Origin: Planctomycetota bacterium
GTDB taxonomy: Bacteria; Planctomycetota; UBA1135; UBA2386
Direction: 5' to 3'
Assembly (NCBI GenBank): GCA_016713175.1
Contig: JADJPQ010000024.1
Location: forward strand, 1 to 15,894
Length of the DNA stretch: 15,894 nt
The notes under the pieces were generated by a model, which saw only the letters and a list, made by a program, of their open reading frames with translations, had not been told where the DNA came from and did not search any database. Positions within the stretch are counted from its first letter, which is position 1, and the number at the start of each line of letters is the position of its first letter. Below, piece after piece: positions 9,408 through 15,615 of this stretch. The translations under genes were made by a program, and so were the position numbers.

Positions 9408-10099
9408 TACTGAGCCCGCCGACCGAAGAGCGTGACGCGAGCGGTGAGCGTCTGGACGAGGAAGTCGGTCGCCGTCTTGACCTCCGAGAGCTGGGAAACC
9501 ATGTCGCGACCCGACGGGATCGGGTAGATCGTCACGGTCGTCGCGCCTTCGTCAGAGGACGTCACCTTGCTGACCGGGTCGATGATGAGCGTGTTGTTGT
9601 CGCCGCCCGTGCTGATTCGGCCGACGACCGCGCCGTTCGTGGCCGTGGCGAAGCCTTCGATTGCGACGAGTTGGCCGATCAGGTAGGTCGGCAGGGTTTG
9701 CGCGGCGAACTCGTACGTGTTCGTCGCGCCGGTGACGGCGCACGAACCGGTGTAGGTCTGGTTGCCGCCGAGCACCTGGATCTCGACCCGCGGCGTCGAG
9801 CCGAAGTCCCACTCGGCTTCGTAGAAGATCGCGCCGTTGCCGATGCGGAAGTGCGGGTCGGTCCAGATGTGGTTGCGGTCCAGGCCGAGATAGCTGGCGT
9901 GGGCCGGGTCGAACAGGTTGGTCAGGGGGACCTTCGCGGCGGTCGTGTAGACCGCCGTGTTGCCCGAGCCGACGTTGACGGTGAGGGTGCCGTGGATGAA
10001 GCGGATGTCCTCGCCCGCGTGGTTCTCCGGCCCGTAGATTTGGAACTCACGGATCTTCGTGAACGAGACGTGCGACGCCGCGATATCGGTTGCTGCCAT
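9407..10099 (-). CDS. Beta-rich virion-type protein, function unknown
   Basis: 230 aa. The start at 10099 lies 3 bp after the previous TGA, with AGGAG about 8 nt upstream. The sequence is beta-rich with few charges: a central EAEWDFGSTPRVEIQVLGG strand pair, a Thr/Asn-rich stretch, and a module at about 135-180 of the form LPTYLIGQLVAIEG, then a NG turn, then NNTLIIDPV, which resembles small beta modules in the capsid and nozzle proteins of this window. The C-terminus (MVSQLSEVKTATDFLVQTL) looks helical. Together with the 120-aa gene upstream it sits between portal and scaffold, where decoration or head-stabilising proteins can occur. That role is a guess from location. I do not recognise the family. 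Confidence 0.8.
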   Translation of the reverse strand: MAATDIAASHVSFTKIREFQIYGPENHAGEDIRFIHGTLTVNVGSGNTAVYTTAAKVPLTNLFDPAHASYLGLDRNHIWTDPHFRIGNGAIFYEAEWDFGSTPRVEIQVLGGNQTYTGSCAVTGATNTYEFAAQTLPTYLIGQLVAIEGFATATNGAVVGRISTGGDNNTLIIDPVSKVTSSDEGATTVTIYPIPSGRDMVSQLSEVKTATDFLVQTLTARVTLFGRRAQ

Positions 10100-10102
10100 G
10101 GA

Positions 10103-10465
10103 TCAGGCTCCTACGAATTCCACTCGGAACGCCGTCGCCGCATTCGCAAAGGCGTTGACCTCTTGTTCGGACGGCGCACCGTCGGTTCCCGTTTCGGCCC
10201 ACACGAAGCCGCCCGTGGCCGGGTGCCAGATGGCGGGGGTGAGCAGGACCGGCGAGGAGGTGGTGTCGAGGAACTGACCGTCGAAGTTGATGCGGTCGAC
10301 CCGACGCATGTTGAGGGTGTGCAGGTTGGCGAGCGTCAGCGGGTTCCCGCCGTCCGCGATCGCCACCGGCGTTCCGGTCACGGTGACGTCCGCGACGACC
10401 GTCCGCCCGACACCGGCTTTCATCCCCAGGTCCCGATAGACCGTCAACGCATACGTCACTGCCAT
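10103..10465 (-). CDS. Small beta-rich protein between portal and scaffold, function unknown
   Basis: 120 aa. The ATG at 10465 has a strong GAGGTG ribosome site 5 nt upstream and is the first gene after the hairpin-bearing gap that follows portal. The N-terminal part (TYALTVYRDLGMKAGVGRTVVADVTVT in outline) and the middle (RRVDRINFDGQFLDTTSSPVL in outline) suggest beta strands. The C-terminal part contains an ANAATAF helix and ends VEFVGA. It has no Cys, membrane segment or catalytic motif. It ends 3 bp before the 230-aa gene, so the two are probably co-translated and may be partners in the capsid. I do not recognise the family. Confidence 0.8.
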   Translation of the reverse strand: MAVTYALTVYRDLGMKAGVGRTVVADVTVTGTPVAIADGGNPLTLANLHTLNMRRVDRINFDGQFLDTTSSPVLLTPAIWHPATGGFVWAETGTDGAPSEQEVNAFANAATAFRVEFVGA

Positions 10466-10482
10466 GGATCACCTCGGCTCTT

Positions 10483-10545
10483 TCCGCCAGTACTGCGCAT
10501 TGGGTGTACATGCCTGTACACCCAATGTACAGAGAATTTGGCGGA
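10483..10545. repeat. Composite inverted repeat (long hairpin) between portal and downstream genes
   Basis: The core is a perfect 12-bp inverted repeat: ATTGGGTGTACA (10499-10510), a 4-base TGCC loop, and TGTACACCCAAT (10515-10526). One more C-G pair extends it on the outside. Further out, GTAC (10490-10493) can face GTAC (10527-10530), and TCCGCCA (10483-10489) faces TGGCGGA (10539-10545). The hexamer TGTACA occurs three times (10505, 10515, 10526). No T-run follows on either strand, so it is not a canonical intrinsic terminator. It could be an RNA hairpin that separates portal expression from the following genes, or a DNA operator. Confidence 0.75.
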
Positions 10546-10557
10546 CCGGTGCCTTGG

Positions 10558-12738
10558 TTACCCTGGTTCGTGCGGTCCGGCGGAGTTGGGGAGGATGGCG
10601 TTCCCGAAGCCTTGGGTCATGGTCTGCTGACCACCCATGGGCTCGCCCGGACCGATCGCGGCGGCGGACGCGAGCTGCGGGTTTTCCCCACCACCACCAA
10701 CCGTCGCCCCGCCGGCGAGCGCGGCCTGCATCATCGTGGCCTGCATGGCCTGGCGCTGGAGGAGAAGCTGGACGATGCCGTGGAGCTGCTGCAGGCGGAG
10801 CTGCGCCATCGGGTTCCAGGCCTTGAACTGGTCGGTCTTGAGGAAGTTGCGGTAGACCTGCTCGTGGACGCCGAGATCGTCGACCTGCGGGTTGACGAGC
10901 GGCTGCTGCTGCGCGAGGTCCTGCGCTAGGTGGATGTTGTGCTCGGCGTTCTCGTAGTCCTGCCGCATGTCGGACAGGGTGCCCATGGCGTCGCCCCAGC
11001 GCATGTCCTGGTAGAACTTCTGGCGGATCGACGGTTCCAGCGGGTTGATCATGCCGCTCTTCGCGCCCTCCGCCCAGAAGGCGAGGGACGCGAGCGTGGA
11101 TGTCGGCAGCGCCGATCCCTGATCGACGATGGCCTGGATGTCGCCTTCCACGTCGGCGGCCGAGTACCACTCCTGGCGCCAGCGCCCGGTGCGTGGCTGG
11201 AACGAGCCGCGGCCGGCCGGCGCCATGGGGACGCTGATGTTGACCGGGATGCCCTGATGCCGCTGGAACATGCGCAGCTCCAGGTTGGAGTGCGCCTCCC
11301 ACGATCCTTCCCACTCGTCGACGAGCGGGCCGGCCTTCGTGCGCTTCTCCTCGAGCATGGCCGCGTAGTGGTAGCCGGAACTGCCCTTGGTCTCGGTCTG
11401 GCCGAACGGAGAGACGATGTAGGACAGGATCGACAGCGCCGCGCGTCCGGCCTCGACGACGTAGTTCGGCATCTGAGGCGGCTGGACCCACTGTGGCAGC
11501 CAGCTTGTGTGCGCCGGACCCTCGTACATGCGCGCGGGGTCATTGGACAGGCTGTGCTTGAAGGTCGAGAAGCCGATGGGGTAGATGAACGGTCCGCTGG
11601 CGACGCGGTTGGCGTGCTCCATCTGCTGCGACTGGCGGCGGTTCAGCTCGGTTTGCGGCGAGCGGATGTGCTTCAACCACGAGTCGAACCACATGGCGCC
11701 CGGCCGGCGGATGGCGCCGAAGTGCGTGCATCCGAGCCCGCCGACCAGCTCGCCCTCCTGCTCCCAGGTGTACGGGTTGTCGCCGATGTCGATGACGGCG
11801 TGGATGTACTCCGGGCTGCCGATCGCGGTGGCGACGAAGCCCTCGGGGAACTCGCCGTCCGGACCCTCGGGGCAGTGGCGGTACTCAAGGCACGAGATGA
11901 ACCCGTCCTCATCGTCCGGCTCGTTCTTCTGCACGCCGCCATAGGCGTTGTTCATGCGGTAGCGGCCGACGGACGCGGTGTCGAGCCCAAGGCGGTTTCC
12001 CAGTACACCTGATCGCCGCCGATGCCGGGGCACTTGAGGATGGCGTCGATGATGCGCGGGTCGCCGTTGGCGAAGGCGCGGATGGCGGCCTGGCGGGACA
12101 GGTTGTAGCGCCGCATGACGTACGGGCTGGCGCACAGCTCGGTGGCGTGCGGCGAGGCGTAGACCTGCATCGGCGAAATGGCATCGACGAGCGACTTGCC
12201 CGCTCGGATGATTTGACCGGGTGCGCCGAACTGCTCCCCATCCAGTGCGGCGCCTCGGTTCTGGTCCCAAGTGTACCAGAGGAAGGCGTTGCCGGTCGAG
12301 CACAGCCACGCCATGAGCTTCTTGCGCAGCTCGGACCAGCGGTCATGCGCCGCCTTCCACTTCAACACGTCGTCGCCGTGGCGCGCTGCCTGCACGGACA
12401 TCCAGTCCCCGTTCATGGGAACGACGTTGATCTCCGGGGCGTTCTGGAGCAGCAGCGCCTTCATGTCCTCGATGACGCGCAGGCACACGTTCCACGCCAT
12501 GCGGACGGTGCGCTGCGAGGAGGCGGAGTAGCCGATGATCTTGGATAGCTGGCGGTCCCACTGCTGGTACTGCTGCCCGTAGAGGAACTGGGTGTCGGCG
12601 GACCCAGGTACCTTCCAGGTCGAGTCGGCTGGACTCCTGGCTGAGCCATGCTCGTTCGATGACGCGCCGCACGCGATCCTCGGGCGAGGTGCCTTGTTCG
12701 TGCTTGCGGAACATGGGCTGCGGCGGCGCGTAGAGCAT
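10558..12738 (-). CDS. Portal protein (two compensating one-base frame disruptions)
   Basis: The ATG at 12738 lies 3 bp after the upstream TGA, with GGGGGAG upstream, and the TAA is at 10558. The span is 727 codons, which is the size of P22-type portals. The frame starts MLYAPPQPMFRKHE, moves to another frame near 12600 (ADTQFLYGQQYQQWDRQ, then MAWNVCLRVIEDMKALLLQN) and returns to the first frame near 11987 (TASVGRYRMNNAYGG). No frame alone covers the gene. Portal-like elements include the N-terminal FLYGQQYQQWD segment, a MKALLLQNAPEINVVP strand, an SSGYHYAAMLEEKRTKAGPL helix, and a Gln-rich helical C-terminus (AQLRLQQLHGIVQLLLQRQ). The portal dodecamer forms the DNA channel at the packaging vertex and docks terminase. 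Gene order after terminase supports this. Membership of a particular portal family is not tested. Confidence 0.78.
11986..11988 (-). other. Probable single-base deletion at a G-run in portal
   Basis: The minus strand reads GCC TTG GGC TCG ACA, and this frame soon runs to a TGA at 11952. With one more G the read becomes GCC TTG GGG CTC GAC ACC GCG (ALGLDTA), joining the middle frame to the long downstream frame that ends at 10558. It compensates the change near 12604. The position within the run is inferred. Confidence 0.55.
12603..12605 (-). other. Probable single-base insertion at a G-run in portal
   Basis: The minus strand reads GGT ACC TGG GTC CGC CGA CAC in the starting frame. Dropping one G gives ACC TGG TCC GCC GAC ACC CAG TTC (TWSADTQF), which leads into the FLYGQQYQQWDRQ frame. 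The switch must occur between about 12650 and 12590. The GGG run is the simplest site. Confidence 0.5.
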
Positions 12739-12741
12739 GGA

Positions 12742-13029
12742 TCAGGTCTCCCCCATCGCGAACCAGTAGACGTCGATCACCTTGTTCTTGAACGGGTCGT
12801 AGTTGTCGCTCACCGAGATGGTGAACCCGGTCTTGGCGATGCTGGTGGCGGTGACGGCGCCGGCGGTCATGCCGCGCGGCGGGACGACCATGACGACCGG
12901 GATGTCCTGGTAGGCCACGTCGAACAGCACGGCGGTGGAGCCAACGGCCGGATCGGCGTTGGAGAGCGTGACCGTGGCCCGCTCCGGGCCGTGGTAGGGC
13001 TTGGATTCGAACGTCTTGACCGTGACCAT
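12742..13029 (-). CDS. Small beta-sandwich-like virion protein, function unknown
   Basis: 95 aa. The start at 13029 has the strongest ribosome site in the window, GAGGAGG 5 nt upstream, and that site overlaps the TGA of the Gly-rich gene. The sequence alternates hydrophobic strands and turns: GPERATVTLSN, STAVLFDVAYQDIPVVMVVP, ATSIAKTGFTISVSDNY and VIDVYWFAMGET. The pattern of a Val-rich strand with PP, then a TGFTIS strand, then a YWFA strand at the C-terminus, recalls small beta-sandwich domains at the ends of phage fibres and lectin-like modules. Its position next to portal suggests a structural or decoration role. It ends 3 bp before portal. The fold is a pattern-level guess. Confidence 0.82.
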   Translation of the reverse strand: MVTVKTFESKPYHGPERATVTLSNADPAVGSTAVLFDVAYQDIPVVMVVPPRGMTAGAVTATSIAKTGFTISVSDNYDPFKNKVIDVYWFAMGET

Positions 13030-13039
13030 GACGACCTCC

Positions 13040-13366
13040 TCAGATCAGGGCGAGCAGCGCCGGCCCGGCCGCGGAGAGCAGCGATCCCAGACCGCCGGCC
13101 GCGCTGGTGAGTCCGGCCGCGGCGCCGGACCCGAGCGCGCCAAGGCCGCTGCCAAGACCGCTCACGGCCGAGCCGAGCCCTCCGCCGAGCCCGCCCAGTG
13201 CCGAGCCCACGCCGGAACCCAGCGATGACAGGCCGCCCGCCAGGAAGCCGGGCAGCCAGCCGCCAGCACCACCGCCGCCACCACCGAGAGGTGCCCGAGC
13301 AGCGGGCCCAGCCCTGCTGCTGCCACCGGACGCCTGCTGCTGCTGTTGCGGCGCACCGCCGCCCAT
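13040..13366 (-). CDS. Gly/Ala/Ser/Leu-rich glycine-zipper-like protein
   Basis: 108 aa from the ATG at 13366. There is no good ribosome site before this ATG, and the frame is open 13 codons further upstream to the TAG at 13406, so the true N-terminus may lie before that TAG (see the ORF at 13406). The N-terminal part is a GGGAPQQQQQASGG linker. Residues from about 35 onward repeat Gly-Leu-Gly and Gly-Ser with small residues (LGSGVGSALGGLGGGLGSAV; GLGSLLSAAGPALLALI), a pattern like glycine zippers in membrane-inserting or self-associating proteins. It has almost no charged residues after the linker. A possible role is a minor virion or ejection protein that contacts membrane, but nothing proves this. 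The stop TGA overlaps the next ribosome site. Confidence 0.6.
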   Translation of the reverse strand: MGGGAPQQQQQASGGSSRAGPAARAPLGGGGGGAGGWLPGFLAGGLSSLGSGVGSALGGLGGGLGSAVSGLGSGLGALGSGAAAGLTSAAGGLGSLLSAAGPALLALI

Positions 13367-13405
13367 CGGGGGCGTGATGGCCTGCGATGCCCCCTGGAAC
13401 GCCGG

Positions 13406-13510
13406 CTAATGCGGGCGGCCCGCGGGCTGCCCTGCGGCGACGCGGTCCCCGCCTCCGCGCATGTTGGCAAACGGGTCTTTGTACGTGTTCGTCGTTCCGG
13501 TGTAGACCAT
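13406..13510 (-). CDS. Short ORF (34 aa), probable N-terminal part of the Gly-rich gene cut by an in-frame TAG
   Basis: The ATG at 13510 has AAGGA about 11 nt upstream and comes 2 bp after the previous TAA. It encodes MVYTGTTNTYKDPFANMRGG followed by GDRVAAGQPAGRPH and then TAG. The frame after the TAG is the same as that of the Gly-rich protein: PAFQGASQAITPP leads into MGGGAPQQQQQ. If the TAG were CAG the whole would be one 156-aa protein, PHQPAFQG, in a Gln-rich style. It may therefore be one gene with a nonsense change, a readthrough product, or a real 34-aa peptide. The shared frame and the lack of a ribosome site before the second ATG favour one gene. Confidence 0.5.
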   Translation of the reverse strand: MVYTGTTNTYKDPFANMRGGGDRVAAGQPAGRPH

Positions 13511-13512
13511 GG

Positions 13513-13908
13513 TTAACCGTGTCCTTCTGCGTTGGGGTGAGGCGTGAACGTGTTGACGTTGCCGTTCTGCGCCGGGCGCGCGCGGCGCACGGGCGGGGTG
13601 TCCTCGGTCTCGCGCTCGGCCGGCCCGCGGCGCTCGTTCAGCAGGATGGAGAGGATCTGGCGCTCGTTGTGCTGCGCGCGCTCCTGCGCCTCGACGCACC
13701 GACCCTCCAGGGCCTTGAAGCTGGCCTGCGCGTAGGCGGTCAGGTCGCGCATGACCTGCGCCATGTCGCGTACGTGGGTGGCCTCGGCGGCGTGCTGGGC
13801 GCGGAGCATCTCCCCCATGTGGCCGACGGAGCGCATGGCGTCGTGCCGATAGAGCAGGGTGAACGCTACGCTGACAATGGCGACGAGTGACGCGCAGAAT
13901 GCTTCCAT
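13513..13908 (-). CDS. N-terminally membrane-anchored coiled-coil protein
   Basis: 131 aa. The start at 13908 has GAGAG upstream and lies 21 bp after the terminase stop. Residues 3-20 (FCASLVAIVSVAFTLLY) are a single hydrophobic segment followed by Arg, consistent with an N-terminal membrane anchor. Residues about 25-95 are helical with repeated charged and hydrophobic positions (MLRAQHAAEATHVRDMAQVM; AQERAQHNERQILSIL) and could form a coiled coil. The C-terminal ~35 residues are Pro/Arg/Asn-rich and probably disordered. The layout of one N-terminal anchor plus coiled coil resembles an inner-membrane spanin, but no embedded or overlapping lipoprotein partner with a lipobox was seen in the other frames, so that role is unproven. 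Confidence 0.75.
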   Translation of the reverse strand: MEAFCASLVAIVSVAFTLLYRHDAMRSVGHMGEMLRAQHAAEATHVRDMAQVMRDLTAYAQASFKALEGRCVEAQERAQHNERQILSILLNERRGPAERETEDTPPVRRARPAQNGNVNTFTPHPNAEGHG

Positions 13909-13929
13909 GTTCTCTCTTTCGTGGTCAGG

Positions 13930-15600
13930 CTATCGGAACCACTCGTCGAAGTCGATTTCGAAGTCGTCCTCGACGAGCGCTCGCTGCCGCTCCAGTTGTC
14001 GTTCCCGGAATGCGAACGCGGCATCGCGGCCGCGCATGGACGGCGCGTCGGTGGTGTAGACGCCGATCTGCTTGCATCCCTGCCAGGCGAGCGCCTGCGC
14101 CATGACGCGATCGTCCTTCTTCTTCCGCGACGACGGTCCGAAGCCGTGGTATCCGGGCTGATGCTTCTTGAGCTGGACGAAGGACTGCATCTGCTGGACG
14201 GTGTCTTCGTCGCGCACGACGCATACTCGGTTGAGCAGGCCGTGCTTGAGGTCGTGGACCATGCCGGGCTTGGTGGTTTGGGTGGTCATCCAGCCGAACG
14301 AGTCGAGTTCCGGGTTGGAGCGGCTTTGCGACTGCCGGCGGTAGATGCGGTGCTCCGGGTAGTGCAGCCGGCGGATGGCGGTGTTGACGGACTGCCCCCA
14401 TCCAGCGTTCATCTCGACGACGAGCAGGGCGTCGTTGTAGTGCTTGCCGGCGCCGAAGATGAGCTGGGCGAGGTTGTTCACGTCCGTGCGGCCGGCGAAC
14501 ACGGCGACGTCTTCACCGGTCAAGACGTCCTTGACCACGATGACGGAGTCGTCGGAGTTCTCGCCGCCCTTGGCCGGATCGACGCCGATGGCGTAGGCGT
14601 GTCCCTCGGTGGCCGGTTTCCAGACGCGGAACACGTACTCGGAATCGGCGCGTGACTCGACGAGCAGGCCTTCCTGATTGAAGGTGCCGAACGCGACCGG
14701 CTCGCGGCAGGTGGAGAATGCCCAGGCGAGGTTGTCCGAGCCGAAGGCGTTCTCGCCGCAGAGCACGCGGTACTGGCCTTCGATGCGGATCAGGATCTCG
14801 TCCTCGTCCATGCCCGCTTCTTCGATGCGGAGCTGGATCGCCTCCTCGGTGAGGTAGGGGTTGTCGCGCATCTTGCCTGTGAACCAGGCCATCGGGCCGC
14901 GCTGCTTCTCGAAGCACTTCTTGCCCTTGGGCGTGTCGCCGAGCCCGTAGAGCGGACCGTCGTAGAGCCAGGTCGTTCCCTCGACCGGGGTCATCGTGCG
15001 CAGCAGGATGCCGTTGTGATCGACGAGGCGCATGAGTTGCTCGGCGTTGATGAACTCCGGCTCTTCCTCGTCATTCCACACGCCATACAGGGCGGCACCC
15101 TGGAAGGCGCGGCGCTTCATGCCGTAGGACTTCATCTGCGCCCACGATCCGTTGCGCAACTCGACGCGCTGGTGTTGTGGCTTATTGGAGACGCGGACGA
15201 TCTCCTGATCCGGAATGAATGACAGAAGCGTGTCGAAGTTGTCCTTTACGCGCTCGGGTTCGGTGCAGGCCCACCAGAACTGCGGGACCTTGTAGGTGCG
15301 CTTGAGCGGATGGTGGAGACCGTCATAGAACGGGTCGAATCCAAGCAACCGGGCCGCTACGAGCCTTGCGCCGCCCTGTGTCTTTCCGGCGCGGTTGGCG
15401 GAGATGACGTTGATGTTCTTCGCATCACAACGCAGCACCTTGTGCTGGAAGGATTCCTTGCCGTCCGACTTGTTGTGATATGGCCTCCAGGAGTAGAATT
15501 TGTGTTCTTGCCCCGTTGGATCGAGACGCAGGCTGTCGAGCAGCAGTTGAAGCTGCGCGTCGGACAGTTCGGCGAGCGGGTTGCTGTTTTTGGATGCCAT
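13930..15600 (-). CDS. terL: Terminase large subunit (packaging ATPase and nuclease)
   Basis: 556 aa from MASKNSNPLAELSDAQ. The N-terminal ATPase has a Walker A motif SANRAGKT (67-74), a Walker B with catalytic acid LYGVWNDEE (171-179; D177, E178) and a likely coupling motif TPVEGTTW (204-211). The C-terminal RNase H-like nuclease shows acidic residues at D341 (AIGVDPAKGG), E396 (LLVVEMNAGWG) and D496/D497 (DDRVMAQAL). It drives genome translocation at the portal and cuts concatemers. The frame is open upstream to 15741, but that extension overlaps the divergent gene and is Arg/Gln-rich, so 15600 is preferred. There is no Shine-Dalgarno before it, and TACACT lies 6 nt upstream, suggesting a leaderless start. 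The stop is TAG. No small terminase gene is visible beside it. Confidence 0.95.
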   Translation of the reverse strand: MASKNSNPLAELSDAQLQLLLDSLRLDPTGQEHKFYSWRPYHNKSDGKESFQHKVLRCDAKNINVISANRAGKTQGGARLVAARLLGFDPFYDGLHHPLKRTYKVPQFWWACTEPERVKDNFDTLLSFIPDQEIVRVSNKPQHQRVELRNGSWAQMKSYGMKRRAFQGAALYGVWNDEEEPEFINAEQLMRLVDHNGILLRTMTPVEGTTWLYDGPLYGLGDTPKGKKCFEKQRGPMAWFTGKMRDNPYLTEEAIQLRIEEAGMDEDEILIRIEGQYRVLCGENAFGSDNLAWAFSTCREPVAFGTFNQEGLLVESRADSEYVFRVWKPATEGHAYAIGVDPAKGGENSDDSVIVVKDVLTGEDVAVFAGRTDVNNLAQLIFGAGKHYNDALLVVEMNAGWGQSVNTAIRRLHYPEHRIYRRQSQSRSNPELDSFGWMTTQTTKPGMVHDLKHGLLNRVCVVRDEDTVQQMQSFVQLKKHQPGYHGFGPSSRKKKDDRVMAQALAWQGCKQIGVYTTDAPSMRGRDAAFAFRERQLERQRALVEDDFEIDFDEWFR

Positions 15601-15602
15601 AC

Positions 15603-15608
15603 GAGGAG
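15603..15608 (+). promoter_or_regulatory. Ribosome binding site of the divergent GTG gene
   Basis: GAGGAG lies 7 nt before the GTG at 15616 on the plus strand. This site decides the start of a gene that has no ATG at its 5' end, and it lies inside the 15-bp gap between the two divergent start codons. Confidence 0.7.
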
Positions 15609-15612
15609 TGTA
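15607..15612 (-). promoter_or_regulatory. Candidate -10 element for a leaderless terL transcript
   Basis: The minus strand reads TACACT, six bases, then ATG of terL. A TAnnnT hexamer at this distance puts transcription start at or next to the A of ATG, the pattern known for leaderless mRNAs in several high-GC bacterial groups. No ribosome site precedes this ATG, unlike most other genes here. No convincing -35 was found. Confidence 0.3.
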
Positions 15613-15615
15613 GCC

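Noticed and set aside
8442..9413. Plus-strand open frame opposite the scaffold gene
   Set aside because: Low-complexity Arg/Leu/Gly product mirroring the Ala/Gln-rich scaffold, with no independent ribosome site noted.
10483..10545. Rho-independent terminator
   Set aside because: The stem is strong but neither strand has a T-run after it.
9671..10630. Plus-strand open frame spanning two minus-strand genes and the hairpin
   Set aside because: It crosses well-supported minus-strand genes and the non-coding hairpin, and its product is Arg/Val-rich without recognisable features.
10930..12012. Plus-strand open frame opposite portal
   Set aside because: Composition of an antisense shadow, and the opposite strand encodes portal-like sequence once the frame shifts are joined.
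13406..13699. 97-codon frame overlapping the membrane-anchored gene as a possible embedded outer spanin
   Set aside because: The overlapping part is Arg/Ala/Pro-rich and has no signal peptide or lipobox. Only its last 34 codons from 13510 look real.
15473..15499. Plus-strand promoter TTGTGA with TAGAAT for the divergent gene
   Set aside because: The spacer is only 15 bp and the site is inside terL coding sequence. The match is weak enough to be chance.
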